From an uncultured Ectothiorhodospiraceae bacterium (GTDB lineage Bacteria; Pseudomonadota; Gammaproteobacteria; UBA6429; Thiohalophilaceae), in assembly GCA_947258695.1 (NCBI GenBank), contig CAMYJG010000011.1, positions 1 through 54,952 on the forward strand: a stretch of DNA of 54,952 nucleotides, read 5' to 3'. The first letter of the stretch is position 1. The number at the start of each line of letters is the position of its first letter. Under the pieces are notes generated by a model. That model searched no databases. It was not told where the DNA came from and saw nothing but the letters and a program-made list of their open reading frames with translations. Below are positions 34,047 through 44,924 of the stretch, piece by piece. A program made the position numbers and the translations under genes.

Positions 34047-36581
34047 TTACTTTTCATCAAACCTGGCTTTACAACGTTTAATTGCGCTCACCAGTTGACT
34101 TCCTGACTGGAAACGTCGATCAATGTCTTTGTGCAATGCCTTATTAATTATCTTAGCGACACATGACGGTAATTCCGGGTTAAACATACGAACATCAGGA
34201 TGTTTTTCATTCGCAATCTTATACATAAGGCTGGCCAGAGATTCTCCAACAAAAGGAAGTTCTCCTGACAACATCTGGTACATCGAAACACCAAGTGAGA
34301 ATAAATCCGAACGACCATCAAGCCGTTTACCTGCTAACTGCTCGGGTGACATATAAGAGGGGCTGCCCAATATCGTTCCAGTTTTAGTTTTACTGGTATC
34401 GGTTAAACAAGCGACACCAAAATCGGTAACCTTGAGTACACCTGTTTCTTTGTCATAAATAATATTTGCGGGCTTAATGTCGCGATGCACCACCTTTTGT
34501 TCATGCGCATAATCTAACGCATCTGCTACTTTTAAAATAACATCCAGTACTTCTTTTGCTGGCAGCAGGTTTTCTTTTTTTGTATATGCAAGTAGATCAA
34601 CCCCTTTTAGATAATCCATTGCAATATAGGACATATCCTGATCTTCACCGACATCATAAATCGTGACAATATTTGGATGGTTTAAACGACCTGCAGTTTC
34701 AGCTTCGCGGAAGAATCGCTCTTTCACTTCAACGAGTTTCTCACCTTCAAACTCCTGTGAAAGCATTAATGTTTTAATGGCAACGGTACGACCAATTTTT
34801 GGATCATGCCCCAGGTAAACCATCCCCATTGCACCACGACCTATTTCTTTATCAACCTGGTATCGGCCTAACATGGGTTTTTCCATGCCGGTATTGCTCA
34901 CTACCAATGTGCCATTGGCATTCGGTGCATGGGAGCCACCCAGAACTATAGCATTTGAAACTTCGGCATTTCTTGCCAGGCGTTCAGTAACATCTCTAAA
35001 GCCGGGAGAATTTTGCTGAATAGTCTCAAATACCGGAACCGCTTTATTAAATTGGCGTTTGCGTTCGTAGTCTAAACCAAGGTTATACATTTGTTCTAAC
35101 AATGCGTCGTCAACAATACACTTACGGTATTTTTCCATCGCCTGGTCAAGATTACCTTGAGCATGAAATGATTGACCGAGTAATTGATTAGCCTGTGACA
35201 GCTCAACAATAATGGCATTGAGATGTGAATCAACAAATTTTTTCGCTGCTAAAACCAGGTGTCCAATAACTAATGCCAGCAGTGGCGTCATCATCGGTAA
35301 CCAGATTGATTCTGACACCATAGATATAAAATGAACATTAAGAATCGCGATTAATAAAAAGCCACTAATTGCCATACCGGTGCCAATACGGAAACGCGGC
35401 AATAAAAACATCAGGTATAAACCTATGACGAATAAAAACAACAGTTGTATTGGCAATACCCAGTCAGGTACTTTATATAACTCATCATTCAATAAACTTG
35501 ATACTTTATTCGCAACAACACGCACCGGCGCCATCACTTCGCCAATCGGGGTAATCTGTGGCAAAGCATGTTGTGGTGCAGTCACACCAATAAGAATTGT
35601 TTTATCACGCAAGTCACTCCTGCTGACCTTGCCATTTAAAACATCCAACATGGAAAACTCAGGAAATGCACTTTCGTCTTTTTTTCCTTTATAAAATTTT
35701 GGATAAATACGCAGTTTCTTATCTACCTTAATATTTTCATGACCTAAGCTAACCTGGTGTTGTTCCAGATCAATTTTAATACTGCGAGTTGATAAGGCCT
35801 GATTTCGTGCCGCCATCATTAGCACGAAAGAAGGTACGTAATCCTTACCGTACTTAATAACTAAAGGTTCTGTTCGTATGTGTGATTTATCAACACCAAG
35901 GTATAAAGTTCCTGCTCCACCGGCCTGGCGTACCAAAGTTTTAATCGGGGCATATACTTTTTCAGTTGATAAAACAGGCTCCGGGGTAAACATTTTTTTA
36001 AGACCGGACACTTTTTCTGTGCGCCCGTGAATATCTTTTAAACGATAACGTTGCACGTGCTCCGCCAGGCCAGCAGGTGGTTTTGAGGATTTTTTACTAT
36101 CAAGAAAAGGGATAGCCAAAACAACCCGGCCAGCTTTACTCAAGCTCGATGCAAATACCTGGTCAGTATCAATGCTTGCTTCAGCGCTACGCAGTAATCG
36201 CTTAACACGCCTGGAATTTAAACCGGAATCCTTAGCGACAACTTTCTTTAACTCCTGGATATATTCCAGGCCATGAGTACTTTGCATTCGATCTAGCGGC
36301 AATACATAACCAATGACAGCCGGACGAGCCAGGGCAATTTTCCGTGTGGCTTCAGCCAGGATGTTACGTGGCCACGGCCAGCCACCTTTTTCCTGCAAAG
36401 AGGCTTCATCAATTTTTATAATGACAACATCCTGGTTAGCAGACTTGGTAGAAGAAAAACGAACCCCTAAATCATACCCCGCTAGCTCGATATCGCGGTT
36501 CAAATCAGTCACAGTAGCAAACATGCAAAGGAGCATGACTACAAGCCCGATTATCCAGTCTGATTGCCAGTATTTTTTCAC
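34047..36581 (-). CDS. CHASE2-domain Ser/Thr protein kinase
   Basis: An 844-residue receptor-like kinase. It has an N-terminal membrane helix, a CHASE2 sensor facing the periplasm (about residues 30-370, with the typical VVIIKIDEASLQEKGGWPWPR), three membrane helices (about 375-440), a helical TPR-like linker and a C-terminal kinase domain (about 575-840). Kinase motifs are complete: IGRGAMGMVYLG, VAIK, HRDIKPANI and DFGVA. It heads the operon with PP2C and two FHA proteins. The signal sensed by CHASE2 is unknown. Confidence 0.93.
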   Translation of the reverse strand: MKKYWQSDWIIGLVVMLLCMFATVTDLNRDIELAGYDLGVRFSSTKSANQDVVIIKIDEASLQEKGGWPWPRNILAEATRKIALARPAVIGYVLPLDRMQSTHGLEYIQELKKVVAKDSGLNSRRVKRLLRSAEASIDTDQVFASSLSKAGRVVLAIPFLDSKKSSKPPAGLAEHVQRYRLKDIHGRTEKVSGLKKMFTPEPVLSTEKVYAPIKTLVRQAGGAGTLYLGVDKSHIRTEPLVIKYGKDYVPSFVLMMAARNQALSTRSIKIDLEQHQVSLGHENIKVDKKLRIYPKFYKGKKDESAFPEFSMLDVLNGKVSRSDLRDKTILIGVTAPQHALPQITPIGEVMAPVRVVANKVSSLLNDELYKVPDWVLPIQLLFLFVIGLYLMFLLPRFRIGTGMAISGFLLIAILNVHFISMVSESIWLPMMTPLLALVIGHLVLAAKKFVDSHLNAIIVELSQANQLLGQSFHAQGNLDQAMEKYRKCIVDDALLEQMYNLGLDYERKRQFNKAVPVFETIQQNSPGFRDVTERLARNAEVSNAIVLGGSHAPNANGTLVVSNTGMEKPMLGRYQVDKEIGRGAMGMVYLGHDPKIGRTVAIKTLMLSQEFEGEKLVEVKERFFREAETAGRLNHPNIVTIYDVGEDQDMSYIAMDYLKGVDLLAYTKKENLLPAKEVLDVILKVADALDYAHEQKVVHRDIKPANIIYDKETGVLKVTDFGVACLTDTSKTKTGTILGSPSYMSPEQLAGKRLDGRSDLFSLGVSMYQMLSGELPFVGESLASLMYKIANEKHPDVRMFNPELPSCVAKIINKALHKDIDRRFQSGSQLVSAIKRCKARFDEK

Positions 36582-36717
36582 GAAAGAAGTCGATCCTTTA
36601 TTATTATTCTAATTTTTAGACTCAATTTAATATTATACCCATCAAGTGCGCCTTGTAGCTATAAACCAGCCTGTGCAACTTCCTTTATATATCGGTCACA
36701 TTTTTAACTTCATGAAC

Positions 36718-36757
36718 AAAAAAAGGGGCAACTGTGTGAAAAACCACAGTTACCCCC
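36718..36757 (-). terminator. Terminator of aspS
   Basis: GGGGCAACTGTG (36725-36736) pairs with CACAGTTACCCC (36745-36756) with one G-T wobble; read on the minus strand it is followed by seven T. It lies 45 bases past the aspS stop. Confidence 0.85.
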
Positions 36758-36801
36758 TCTAATTCGTACAATTATTAAGCGATTTAGTATTTAATTAGTC
36801 C

Positions 36802-38592
36802 TTAACTCTCTTTTTCTACCGTCGGTTTACGCAATTTAATGTGTAATTCACGTAGTTGAGCTTCATTTACAGCCGAAGGAGCCTGGGTTAACAAACAGCT
36901 AGCAGACTGAGTTTTCGGGAAAGCCATCACATCACGAATAGAGCTTGCACCTGAAATCAGCATGACAAGACGATCTAAACCAAAAGCAATACCACCATGA
37001 GGAGGACAGCCGTACTTTAATGCATCCAGCAAGAAACCAAATTTTTCTTCTGCTTCCTCATCAGAAATACCTAAAGCTTTAAAGACTTTCTTTTGCACAT
37101 GTTCACGGTAAATACGCATTGAACCACCACCAAGTTCAGTGCCATTGAGCACCATATCGTAGGCCCGTGAATAGCAATTTCCCGGATCTGACTCGAGCAA
37201 TTCAAGGTCGCTTTCTTTTGGTGAGGTGAACGGGTGATGTAATGCCTGCCAGCGCTTACCACCTTCATCCCATTCAAACATTGGGAAATCAACCACCCAA
37301 AGTGGTTCCCAATCGCCTTGCATCAGATCTAAATCTTCACCTAACTTAACGCGTAAAGCGCCAAGTGCTTCATTTACAACTTTCGCTTTATCCGCACCAA
37401 AGAAAACGAGATCCCCATCTTCAGCTGCAGTGCGCTCAATAATGGCATCCACTGCTTCATCAGGCAGGAACTTGAGAATAGGAGACTGTAAACCTTCGCG
37501 CCCTTTGGCCAGCTCATTCACTTTAATATATGCCAGGCCTTTCGCACCATAAATACCAACAAACTTGGTGTATTCATCAATATCTTTCCGACTTAATTTA
37601 CAACCTTGTGGTAAACGCATGGCCGCAACACGGCCTTTGTCATCATTTGCCGGGCCAGAAAAGACTTTAAATTCCACATCTTTGAGTAGGTCTGCAATAT
37701 CCACTAGTTCCAGTGCTATACGCATATCAGGTTTATCTGAACCAAAACGACGAATCGCTTCATCATACGGCATACGTGGGAATGGATTTACTAATTCAAC
37801 ATTTAATACTTTTAAGAAAATTTCACGCATCATGTCTTCTGTCATCGACATGATTTCTTCTTCATCTATAAATGAGGTTTCGATATCAAGCTGGGTAAAC
37901 TCTGGCTGACGATCGGCACGTAAATCTTCATCTCGGAAACAACGAACAATTTGATAATAACGATCCATACCCGACATCATCAGTAGTTGTTTAAATAATT
38001 GTGGTGACTGCGGTAAAGCAAAGAAATTGTTTTCATGGGTACGACTTGGTACTAAGTAATCTCGCGCCCCTTCTGGTGTCGCTTTTGTCAGCATTGGTGT
38101 TTCTATATCAAGGAAACCTTGATCATCAAGATTATTACGTAAGATACGCACAATATCAGAACGCATTTTCATGCGTTTTTGCATCGGCTCACGACGTAAA
38201 TCAATATAACGATATTTCAGGCGATGTTCTTCTGAAACCTCGCCATCAGCTATATCAAGCATAAAGGGAGGTGTTTCTGACTTATTTAAAATAGTGAGTT
38301 CTTTACCTAACACTTCGATCTGACCCGAGGTCAGCTTTTCATTGGTCGTTCCTTCCGGGCGATGACGAACTTTACCTTTTACTTGCAAGACATATTCGCT
38401 GCGCACACTTTCAGCCGTGGCAAAAGCATCCTCAATATCAGGATCATAAACCACCTGCAATAAACCTTCTCGATCCCGTAAATCAATAAAAATAACACCA
38501 CCATGGTCACGGCGACGGTGAACCCAGCCACAGACGGTAATTTCTTGATCAATCAAAGATTCGGTGACTTCACCACAGTAATGAGTGCGCAT
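36802..38592 (-). CDS. aspS: Aspartyl-tRNA synthetase
   Basis: A 596-residue class II synthetase. An N-terminal OB-fold anticodon-binding domain ([21 protein letters not shown]) precedes the catalytic core with motif 2 ([20 protein letters not shown]), a bacterial GAD insertion and motif 3 ([12 protein letters not shown]). It charges tRNA-Asp. Whether it is discriminating or also charges tRNA-Asn cannot be told from sequence by eye. Confidence 0.97.
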   Translation of the reverse strand: MRTHYCGEVTESLIDQEITVCGWVHRRRDHGGVIFIDLRDREGLLQVVYDPDIEDAFATAESVRSEYVLQVKGKVRHRPEGTTNEKLTSGQIEVLGKELTILNKSETPPFMLDIADGEVSEEHRLKYRYIDLRREPMQKRMKMRSDIVRILRNNLDDQGFLDIETPMLTKATPEGARDYLVPSRTHENNFFALPQSPQLFKQLLMMSGMDRYYQIVRCFRDEDLRADRQPEFTQLDIETSFIDEEEIMSMTEDMMREIFLKVLNVELVNPFPRMPYDEAIRRFGSDKPDMRIALELVDIADLLKDVEFKVFSGPANDDKGRVAAMRLPQGCKLSRKDIDEYTKFVGIYGAKGLAYIKVNELAKGREGLQSPILKFLPDEAVDAIIERTAAEDGDLVFFGADKAKVVNEALGALRVKLGEDLDLMQGDWEPLWVVDFPMFEWDEGGKRWQALHHPFTSPKESDLELLESDPGNCYSRAYDMVLNGTELGGGSMRIYREHVQKKVFKALGISDEEAEEKFGFLLDALKYGCPPHGGIAFGLDRLVMLISGASSIRDVMAFPKTQSASCLLTQAPSAVNEAQLRELHIKLRKPTVEKES

Positions 38593-38816
38593 TGCTTATT
38601 CCTGAAACTATTTAAATAAAGGCGGGAATGTTACGGATCTGGGCTCTTGAGCGCAAGGTGAATCCGTCACCAAAATTCGCTAAAAGGAGTGATATCAGCA
38701 GATTTTAGCAATTTATGACAATTTTCAGTCTGTTTTTCACAGCAGCTAGAATACTATGATGGCTTAGCAGTTCTTCGTCGTCTAAAAACTGAAAAATACG
38801 GTAAATTTTAGCCCCT

Positions 38817-39092
38817 CTAACTTAATCCAAGTTCATCATGGCTCGATTTGGCACTGTATTCATCAACACTACGTGCTTTATTAATAGCTTGTACTAAGCG
38901 GGTATGCTCTCGCTCTCCCAGTCCACTATTTAAATAGTGTTCCGCGGCATGTAGCACCTGTTCCAGGTAGGTGGATTGGTAATGGCAATTTAGTAATGAC
39001 TTGGCGATAAAATGTGGATCTTCATCCCTTTCTCGCATCGATTTTGCCATTTCCAGGGCATGTTCCAGTTCTTGATGACTCGGTTTACTCAT
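38817..39092 (-). CDS. Small conserved-looking protein of unknown function
   Basis: A 91-residue, probably all-helical, soluble protein (HQELEHALEMAKSMRERDEDPHFIAKSLLNCHYQ...). I do not recognise a named family. It lies alone between aspS and the phosphorylase operon. No signal peptide or membrane segment is visible. The regular amphipathic pattern and complete frame support a real gene. Confidence 0.65.
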   Translation of the reverse strand: MSKPSHQELEHALEMAKSMRERDEDPHFIAKSLLNCHYQSTYLEQVLHAAEHYLNSGLGEREHTRLVQAINKARSVDEYSAKSSHDELGLS

Positions 39093-39212
39093 AGTGCTAC
39101 ACCTTGATTTAAACTACTCTATCTATTTATAGCATATACTTATAAATAATATATAAAACAATAAGATAGCATTTAATATGCAAATCACCTTTATAAATGG
39201 TAACGTAAATTT

Positions 39213-40763
39213 ATGAGTACTAATCCCACTTCAAAGACCACGTTAAAACTTAAACGGGTGGCTATTGATACCTACCATGAAAACGTGGCTTTCTTACATC
39301 GAAATTGTGAAATATATCGGGCTGAAGGTTTCCAGGCCTTAAGCAAAATATCCATTATGGCAAACGGCACGCGCATCCACGCTGTGCTCAATGTCGTTGA
39401 TGATGAACACATCGTTGCCCCGGGTGAACTTGGATTAGCTGAACAGGCTTACTTGCAACTGAATATGGAAGAGTCACACCAGGTTTTAGTGGAACATGCT
39501 GAACCACCGGGTTCAATGGATGCGGTACGACGTAAAATAAACGGGGAACGTCTAACCCTGGATGACTTTGAATTCATTACCCACGACCTTATCGATAACC
39601 GTTATTCAAAAATGGAGATGGCTACTTTCCTGGTTGCCTGCGCACAAAGCGGCTTAGATCGTGAAGAAATTTTATACCTAACCCAGGCGATGACCAACTC
39701 CGGTAAACGCATGTCATGGAACGCCAACCTGGTTGCGGATAAACATTGTATCGGCGGTATACCCGGTAACCGCACCACCATGATCATTGTTCCTATTATT
39801 GCAGCGCATGGTTTACTTATGCCCAAAACATCCAGCCGTGCAATCACTTCACCCGCAGGTACAGCGGATACCATGTCGGTGCTCTCCGAAGTTAACTTAT
39901 CACCCGACAGCATGCACAACGTGGTGAATAAAACACAAGCCTGTTTAGCCTGGGGAGGAAAAGCAAAACTTGCCCCCGCAGACGATATTTTAATTTCAGT
40001 TGAACGTCCTTTAGGTATTGATTCAGAAGGTCAAATGCTGGCGTCAATTTTATCGAAAAAACTCGCGGCAGGAGCGACACATTTACTGATTGATATTCCG
40101 GTAGGTCCGACAGCAAAAGTCCGTCATATGAACCAGGCCTTACGTTTGCGTAAAATGTTTGAATACTTGGGTGATCGTTTAGGTATTCACCTTGAAGTAG
40201 TTATTACCGATGGAAGCCAACCCATCGGAAACGGCATCGGCCCTGTGATGGAAGCACGTGACGTGATGATGGTTTTAGAAAATAAAGTAAATGCACCTGC
40301 CGATTTAAAGCAAAAAGCTCTCAGGTTAGCTGGCCGTATTCTTGAATTTGATCCGGACGTACGTGGTGGACAGGGATATACTATTGCCAGGGATATATTA
40401 GAAGATGGCCGGGCGTTGAAAAAGATGCAGCAAATCATTCAAGAACAAGGCAGCATAGAAATTAATTTTGATCCTGCACCTTTATGTATTGATATCAAAG
40501 CAGAACAAAAAGGTGTGGTCACGGCAATAGATAATTTCCAACTTGCAAAAATTGCCCGACGTGCCGGCGCACCTATGGATAAACATGCGGGGGTAGATCT
40601 AAATAAAAAACTTGGTGAGAGTGTTAATAAAGGTGATGTTCTTTATCGTATTTATGCCGAGTTTCCTGCTGACTTTAAGTTTGCTCAGACTTTAGCTGAG
40701 AGCTATAACGGTTATAAAATTGGTTCTGCCGATGAAGTGACACAACCTTATATGGAAATTTAA
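39213..40763 (+). CDS. AMP/thymidine phosphorylase-family enzyme
   Basis: A 516-residue member of the nucleoside/NMP phosphorylase family. It has an N-terminal extra domain like archaeal AMP phosphorylase, then the family core with [20 protein letters not shown] and [18 protein letters not shown]. Archaeal AMP phosphorylase turns AMP and phosphate into adenine and ribose-1,5-bisphosphate. The bacterial homologues are less well studied and are often annotated as thymidine phosphorylase. It heads a four-gene operon, 9 bases before a PRPP synthetase-like gene, which points to ribose-phosphate salvage. Confidence 0.88.
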   Translation: MSTNPTSKTTLKLKRVAIDTYHENVAFLHRNCEIYRAEGFQALSKISIMANGTRIHAVLNVVDDEHIVAPGELGLAEQAYLQLNMEESHQVLVEHAEPPGSMDAVRRKINGERLTLDDFEFITHDLIDNRYSKMEMATFLVACAQSGLDREEILYLTQAMTNSGKRMSWNANLVADKHCIGGIPGNRTTMIIVPIIAAHGLLMPKTSSRAITSPAGTADTMSVLSEVNLSPDSMHNVVNKTQACLAWGGKAKLAPADDILISVERPLGIDSEGQMLASILSKKLAAGATHLLIDIPVGPTAKVRHMNQALRLRKMFEYLGDRLGIHLEVVITDGSQPIGNGIGPVMEARDVMMVLENKVNAPADLKQKALRLAGRILEFDPDVRGGQGYTIARDILEDGRALKKMQQIIQEQGSIEINFDPAPLCIDIKAEQKGVVTAIDNFQLAKIARRAGAPMDKHAGVDLNKKLGESVNKGDVLYRIYAEFPADFKFAQTLAESYNGYKIGSADEVTQPYMEI

Positions 40764-40772
40764 AGCAGCTTC

Positions 40773-41654
40773 ATGACAACAGCAATTTATACATTTCCCA
40801 GTTATCGGCAACAGGGAGAACAATTAGCTAAAACCCTTAACTTACCTTGTGCTCAAGTTAAGGTGCATCATTTCCCGGATAAAGAAAGTCTCGTTACTCT
40901 CCCAGTAGAAAAATATGATCATATTATTTTTTGTTTAAGCTTAGATTATCCAAACAATAAGTTAATCGAATTGCTTTTTGCAGCAACATCTGTAAGAACA
41001 CAAGGCGTTAAACGACTTTCCCTGGTCGCCCCTTATCTTTGTTATATGCGCCAGGATAAATCCTTCCACTCGAATGAAGCCATTAGCCAGAAAATTATTG
41101 GTCAGTGGTTGAGTGATTTATTTGATGATCTTATTACTGTTGATCCACATTTACACAGGGTCACCTCGCTGGATGATGTCATACCCGGCACAAACAACAG
41201 TGTATTATCAGCCACGGCACTACTCGGTGAATTTCTTAAAAACCTGAAACAGGATGTTTTTTTAATTGGCCCAGATGAAGAATCACTACAATGGGTTAAA
41301 CAAGTTGCCATAATATGTGATGCAAATTATGCCGTAGCAAACAAAATAAGGCACAGTGATACTCATGTCAGTATCCAATTACCTGATAATAATTTTACAA
41401 ATAAACACGTTGTTCTGGTCGATGACGTCATTAGTACCGGCAATACCGTTTCTCAAACTGCGACAAGTTTATATCAAGCAGGCGCAAAGCAGGTCGATGT
41501 GCTGGTCACGCATGCATTATTCAGCAAAGATGCGATAAATATTCTAAATAAAGCAAATATAAAAAACATTTACAGCAGTGACAGCATTCCACATAAAACA
41601 AACTGTATTTTTCTCACAAATTTACTGGCCAGACAGATTAAAACCCTTTTATAA
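40773..41654 (+). CDS. PRPP synthetase-like protein (archaeal-type)
   Basis: A 293-residue ribose-phosphate pyrophosphokinase family protein. Visible features are YLCYMRQDKSFHSNEAIS (ATP loop), VDPHLHR (metal site) and the PRPP loop VVLVDDVISTGNT. It is closer in these motifs to archaeal-type enzymes than to the classical bacterial PrsA. Given the preceding phosphorylase, it may make PRPP from salvaged ribose phosphate. A second housekeeping prs gene is expected elsewhere. Confidence 0.85.
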   Translation: MTTAIYTFPSYRQQGEQLAKTLNLPCAQVKVHHFPDKESLVTLPVEKYDHIIFCLSLDYPNNKLIELLFAATSVRTQGVKRLSLVAPYLCYMRQDKSFHSNEAISQKIIGQWLSDLFDDLITVDPHLHRVTSLDDVIPGTNNSVLSATALLGEFLKNLKQDVFLIGPDEESLQWVKQVAIICDANYAVANKIRHSDTHVSIQLPDNNFTNKHVVLVDDVISTGNTVSQTATSLYQAGAKQVDVLVTHALFSKDAINILNKANIKNIYSSDSIPHKTNCIFLTNLLARQIKTLL

Positions 41655-41657
41655 ATT

Positions 41658-42302
41658 ATGCCTCTTATCTATCTTTTTATCTTGTCGACAATTTTACTTG
41701 TTGTATTACAACTAGGTATCTTTGGCATTGTATTGGCAAAACTTGGCTTATCTCCTGATTCAGCCATATTATTATTCATTAGCACGTTACTTGGCAGCTT
41801 TATTAACCTACGTTTATTTACTATGGATACCCCTTCCAGTGAAATCCCAGAAAATTACCCGGTACCACATTCCCTCTTCAACCCTTTCCCTATTACAAGA
41901 GGAAAAACAATTATTGCACTTAATGTCGGTGGTGCATTAATCCCTATTTGTTTTTCACTGTATTTAATTTCTCTGCATTCCGTCACTGCCTCGCAATATA
42001 TTCCAGCTATTTTATTTGTTGCTTTCATTAGTTACAGCTTTAGCCGTCCAATAAAAGGACTGGGGATTGGCATTCCTATATTTATTGCCCCACTAACCGC
42101 GGCGTTAAGTGCACTGATCATTTCACCCGAGCAGAGTGCGCCACTTGCTTATATTTGTGGTACCTTAGGTGTACTAATCGGTGCTGATTTATTTCGACTT
42201 AAAGACATAAAACACATTGGTGCACCCGTGGCATCGATTGGTGGAGCGGGTACTTTTGATGGGATTTTCTTTACCGGCATCATTGCGGTACTACTTGCAT
42301 AA
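41658..42302 (+). CDS. DUF1614 membrane protein
   Basis: A 214-residue membrane protein of the DUF1614 family, with about six hydrophobic helices and the segments NVGGALIPICFSLYL and GAPVASIGGAGTFDGIFFTGI. The gene starts 3 bases after the PRPP synthetase-like gene. The function is unknown; repeated linkage with this phosphorylase suggests a transport or membrane role in the same pathway. Confidence 0.8.
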   Translation: MPLIYLFILSTILLVVLQLGIFGIVLAKLGLSPDSAILLFISTLLGSFINLRLFTMDTPSSEIPENYPVPHSLFNPFPITRGKTIIALNVGGALIPICFSLYLISLHSVTASQYIPAILFVAFISYSFSRPIKGLGIGIPIFIAPLTAALSALIISPEQSAPLAYICGTLGVLIGADLFRLKDIKHIGAPVASIGGAGTFDGIFFTGIIAVLLA

Positions 42303-42310
42303 AGATAGTT

Positions 42311-43144
42311 ATGACAACGAATAATAAATCAATTTTAATTACTGGTTGCTCCACTGGCATAGGCTTGTGTGTTGCCCAGGGTTTGCAACAAAAAGGCTAT
42401 CGTGTATTTGCTACAGCACGAAAAAAAGACGACGTCGCCATGCTAAAGGCTAAGGGATTAGAAAGTCTGCAGCTAGATCTAACCGACTCACTCTCTATTC
42501 GGAATACTGTTACCGAAATTTTACAACGCACCGATGGAAAACTCGATGCCTTATTTAACAATGGCGCATATGGTCAACCCGGTGCTATAGAAGATTTAAC
42601 GACGGATGTATTGCGACAACAATTTGAAACCAATGTTTTTGGCTGGCATGAACTAACACACTTAATACTGCCTGTTATGCTTAAGCAAGGCTATGGCAGA
42701 ATCATTCAAAACAGTTCTGTACTTGGTTTTGTTTCTCTAAAATTTCGGGGTGCTTATAGTGCCAGCAAGTACGCGATTGAAGGTTTAAGTGATACCTTAA
42801 GGCAAGAGTTAAGTGGCACGAATGTTTATGTTTGCCTGATTGAACCCGGCCCGATTGAAAGTCATTTTAGAAAAAATTCTTTTGCCATGTACCAAAAACA
42901 CATTAACAAAGAAAAAAGTCGTTTTATAAACGAATACTCAGCTACAGAAGAGCGCCTCAGCAAAGAAGGTCCGGCCGTACCATTTACCTTGCCAGCTGAA
43001 GCGGTATTAAAGAAAGTCGTTCAGGCATTAGAAAGCAAGAAACCAAAACCACGCTATTATGTGACCTTTCCTACTTATTTATTTGGCTATTTAAAACGAA
43101 TTTTATCTTCATCGGTGATGGACAGACTATTGAATAAAGTTTGA
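42311..43144 (+). CDS. Short-chain dehydrogenase/reductase
   Basis: A 277-residue classical SDR. The nucleotide-binding motif is TGCSTGIG, NNGAYGQPG follows, and the active site is S-x12-YSASK (with NSSVLGF). It is last in the operon. The substrate is not evident from sequence; the closest feel is to the general SDR group that includes sterol and ketone reductases. Confidence 0.88.
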   Translation: MTTNNKSILITGCSTGIGLCVAQGLQQKGYRVFATARKKDDVAMLKAKGLESLQLDLTDSLSIRNTVTEILQRTDGKLDALFNNGAYGQPGAIEDLTTDVLRQQFETNVFGWHELTHLILPVMLKQGYGRIIQNSSVLGFVSLKFRGAYSASKYAIEGLSDTLRQELSGTNVYVCLIEPGPIESHFRKNSFAMYQKHINKEKSRFINEYSATEERLSKEGPAVPFTLPAEAVLKKVVQALESKKPKPRYYVTFPTYLFGYLKRILSSSVMDRLLNKV

Positions 43145-43147
43145 ACG

Positions 43148-43921
43148 CTAACTACGAATACCTTTTCCTGTATTTAACAAAAACAGGCAAAAACCAAATA
43201 GAGTCACGACAAACAAAATAATAATACTGAATGCGGTAAACAGATTGATATCTGATACACCTAGCATGCCATAGCGCATTGCATTCACCATGTACAAAAT
43301 AGGATTACCTAAAGAGACGCTTTGCCAAAACTCAGGCAACATTTCGATTGAATAAAAGATCCCACCTAAATAGGTTAATGGTATTAATACAAAGGTTGGA
43401 ATTATAGAAATATCATCAAAAGAATTGGCATAAACAGCATTAATAAAGCCACCCAATGAAAATAAGATTGCAGTTAAAATTACAACCGAAAACAATACAA
43501 AGTAACTATAAATATTAATTTCTGTAAAGAACATTGAAATCAAGGCAACTACGGCACCAACAGTTAATCCCCGGGCGACGCCACCAATAACATAGCCGGT
43601 AACAATTAAATAATTTGGCATAGGCGAAACCAGCATCTCCTCAATAAAGTGAGAGAACTTGGACATATAAAAAGACGCAACAACATTTGCATATGAATTA
43701 TTAATAACTGCCATTAGTATGATGCCAGGTACAATGTAATCCATATAGCTGTATCCCGCGATATTACTAAGCTGAGAACCGATCAGTTGGCCGAATATCA
43801 CAAAATACAAACCCGTTGTTATCACCGGTGGTACAACTGTTTGAACCCAGATACGGGCAAAACGTAACACTTCTTTTATTACAATGGTTTTAAAGGCGGT
43901 AAACTGTTGTTGAATATTCAC
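43148..43921 (-). CDS. ABC-2 type transporter permease (YadH-like)
   Basis: A 257-residue ABC-2 permease with six membrane helices (VVPPVITTGLYFVIFGQLIGS... LGGIFYSIEMLPEFWQ). It overlaps its ATPase gene by four bases. The pair resembles YadGH-type exporters; the substrate is unknown. Confidence 0.9.
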   Translation of the reverse strand: MNIQQQFTAFKTIVIKEVLRFARIWVQTVVPPVITTGLYFVIFGQLIGSQLSNIAGYSYMDYIVPGIILMAVINNSYANVVASFYMSKFSHFIEEMLVSPMPNYLIVTGYVIGGVARGLTVGAVVALISMFFTEINIYSYFVLFSVVILTAILFSLGGFINAVYANSFDDISIIPTFVLIPLTYLGGIFYSIEMLPEFWQSVSLGNPILYMVNAMRYGMLGVSDINLFTAFSIIILFVVTLFGFCLFLLNTGKGIRS

Positions 43922-44850
43922 AATGAGTCCTCTTCGACCAGGTGAACAAACAACTCTTCCAGCCGGTTACTTTTGCTACGCAAGCTACTCACTTCAATGT
44001 TACGTTTATCCAGTTCAGCGAATAATTTATTCAGACTATACTGTTTCGATATTTCTACCTCAAACGTTAAATCATCAATTTTTTTAATGCTACAACCTTC
44101 GCTTCCCATCCAGTTCTCTAACTTATTTTGCAAATTTAACTCAGTATTCAATATAAAAGTTTCTACATGTAATTTTGCCAGCAATGTTTTCATTGCCGTA
44201 TTTTCAATCACTACACCATTGTTGATAATTGCTATATGTTTGCATAAAGCTTCGGCTTCTTCTAAGTAGTGCGTGGTCAGAATTATCGTGGTTCCCTGTG
44301 CATTTATTTGCTGAAGAAATTTCCACATAGAGCGGCGAATTTCAATATCTACTCCTGCAGTAGGCTCATCGAGTATAAGAATACGGGGTTCATGAACTAA
44401 TGCGCGGGCAATCATTAAACGTCGTTTCATTCCACCTGATAGTTCCCGGCCAATCTCATTGCGTTTTTCCCAGAGACCAAGTTGTTTTAAATATTTTTCG
44501 GCACGTTGATAAGCCACCTTGCGACTTATACCGTAATAACCCGCCTGGTTAACAACAATTTCGATAGTCGGTTCGAATTGATTAAAATTGAATTCCTGTG
44601 GAACTAAACCAATAAAACTTTTCGCTGCTTCAAGCTCATTATCAAGATCATGACCATAAACTGTGACACGGCCACTGCTTTTATTGACTAATGATGAAAT
44701 AATACCAATTGTTGTTGATTTTCCGGCTCCATTTGGACCTAACAAAGCGAAAAAGTCGCCTTGCTTAACTTCAAGGTTTACTCCGGACAATGCCTGCATA
44801 CCGTTACGATATGTTTTGCACAGTTCATGAATTTCTAAAGCATTCGTCAT
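43918..44850 (-). CDS. ABC transporter ATP-binding protein (YadG-like)
   Basis: A 310-residue ATPase with a complete nucleotide-binding domain: Walker A GPNGAGKST, signature LSGGMKRRLMIARAL, Walker B ILILDEPTAG and the H-loop TTHYLEEAE. The last 80 or so residues form the extra C-terminal domain of this subfamily. It is transcribed before, and overlaps, the permease gene. Confidence 0.92.
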   Translation of the reverse strand: MTNALEIHELCKTYRNGMQALSGVNLEVKQGDFFALLGPNGAGKSTTIGIISSLVNKSSGRVTVYGHDLDNELEAAKSFIGLVPQEFNFNQFEPTIEIVVNQAGYYGISRKVAYQRAEKYLKQLGLWEKRNEIGRELSGGMKRRLMIARALVHEPRILILDEPTAGVDIEIRRSMWKFLQQINAQGTTIILTTHYLEEAEALCKHIAIINNGVVIENTAMKTLLAKLHVETFILNTELNLQNKLENWMGSEGCSIKKIDDLTFEVEISKQYSLNKLFAELDKRNIEVSSLRSKSNRLEELFVHLVEEDSL

Positions 44851-44924
44851 TAATTATTCTTTTGAGTTTAAAAGTGTTAGTAAAAATATAGGAAGGCTGA
44901 TCTAAATTAAAACTACTCGACAAA

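Noticed and set aside
38721-38796. TTTTCAGT...ACTGAAAA pair upstream of aspS as a structured leader
   Set aside because: Only 8 bp with a loop of about 58 bases, likely to be chance in AT-rich DNA.
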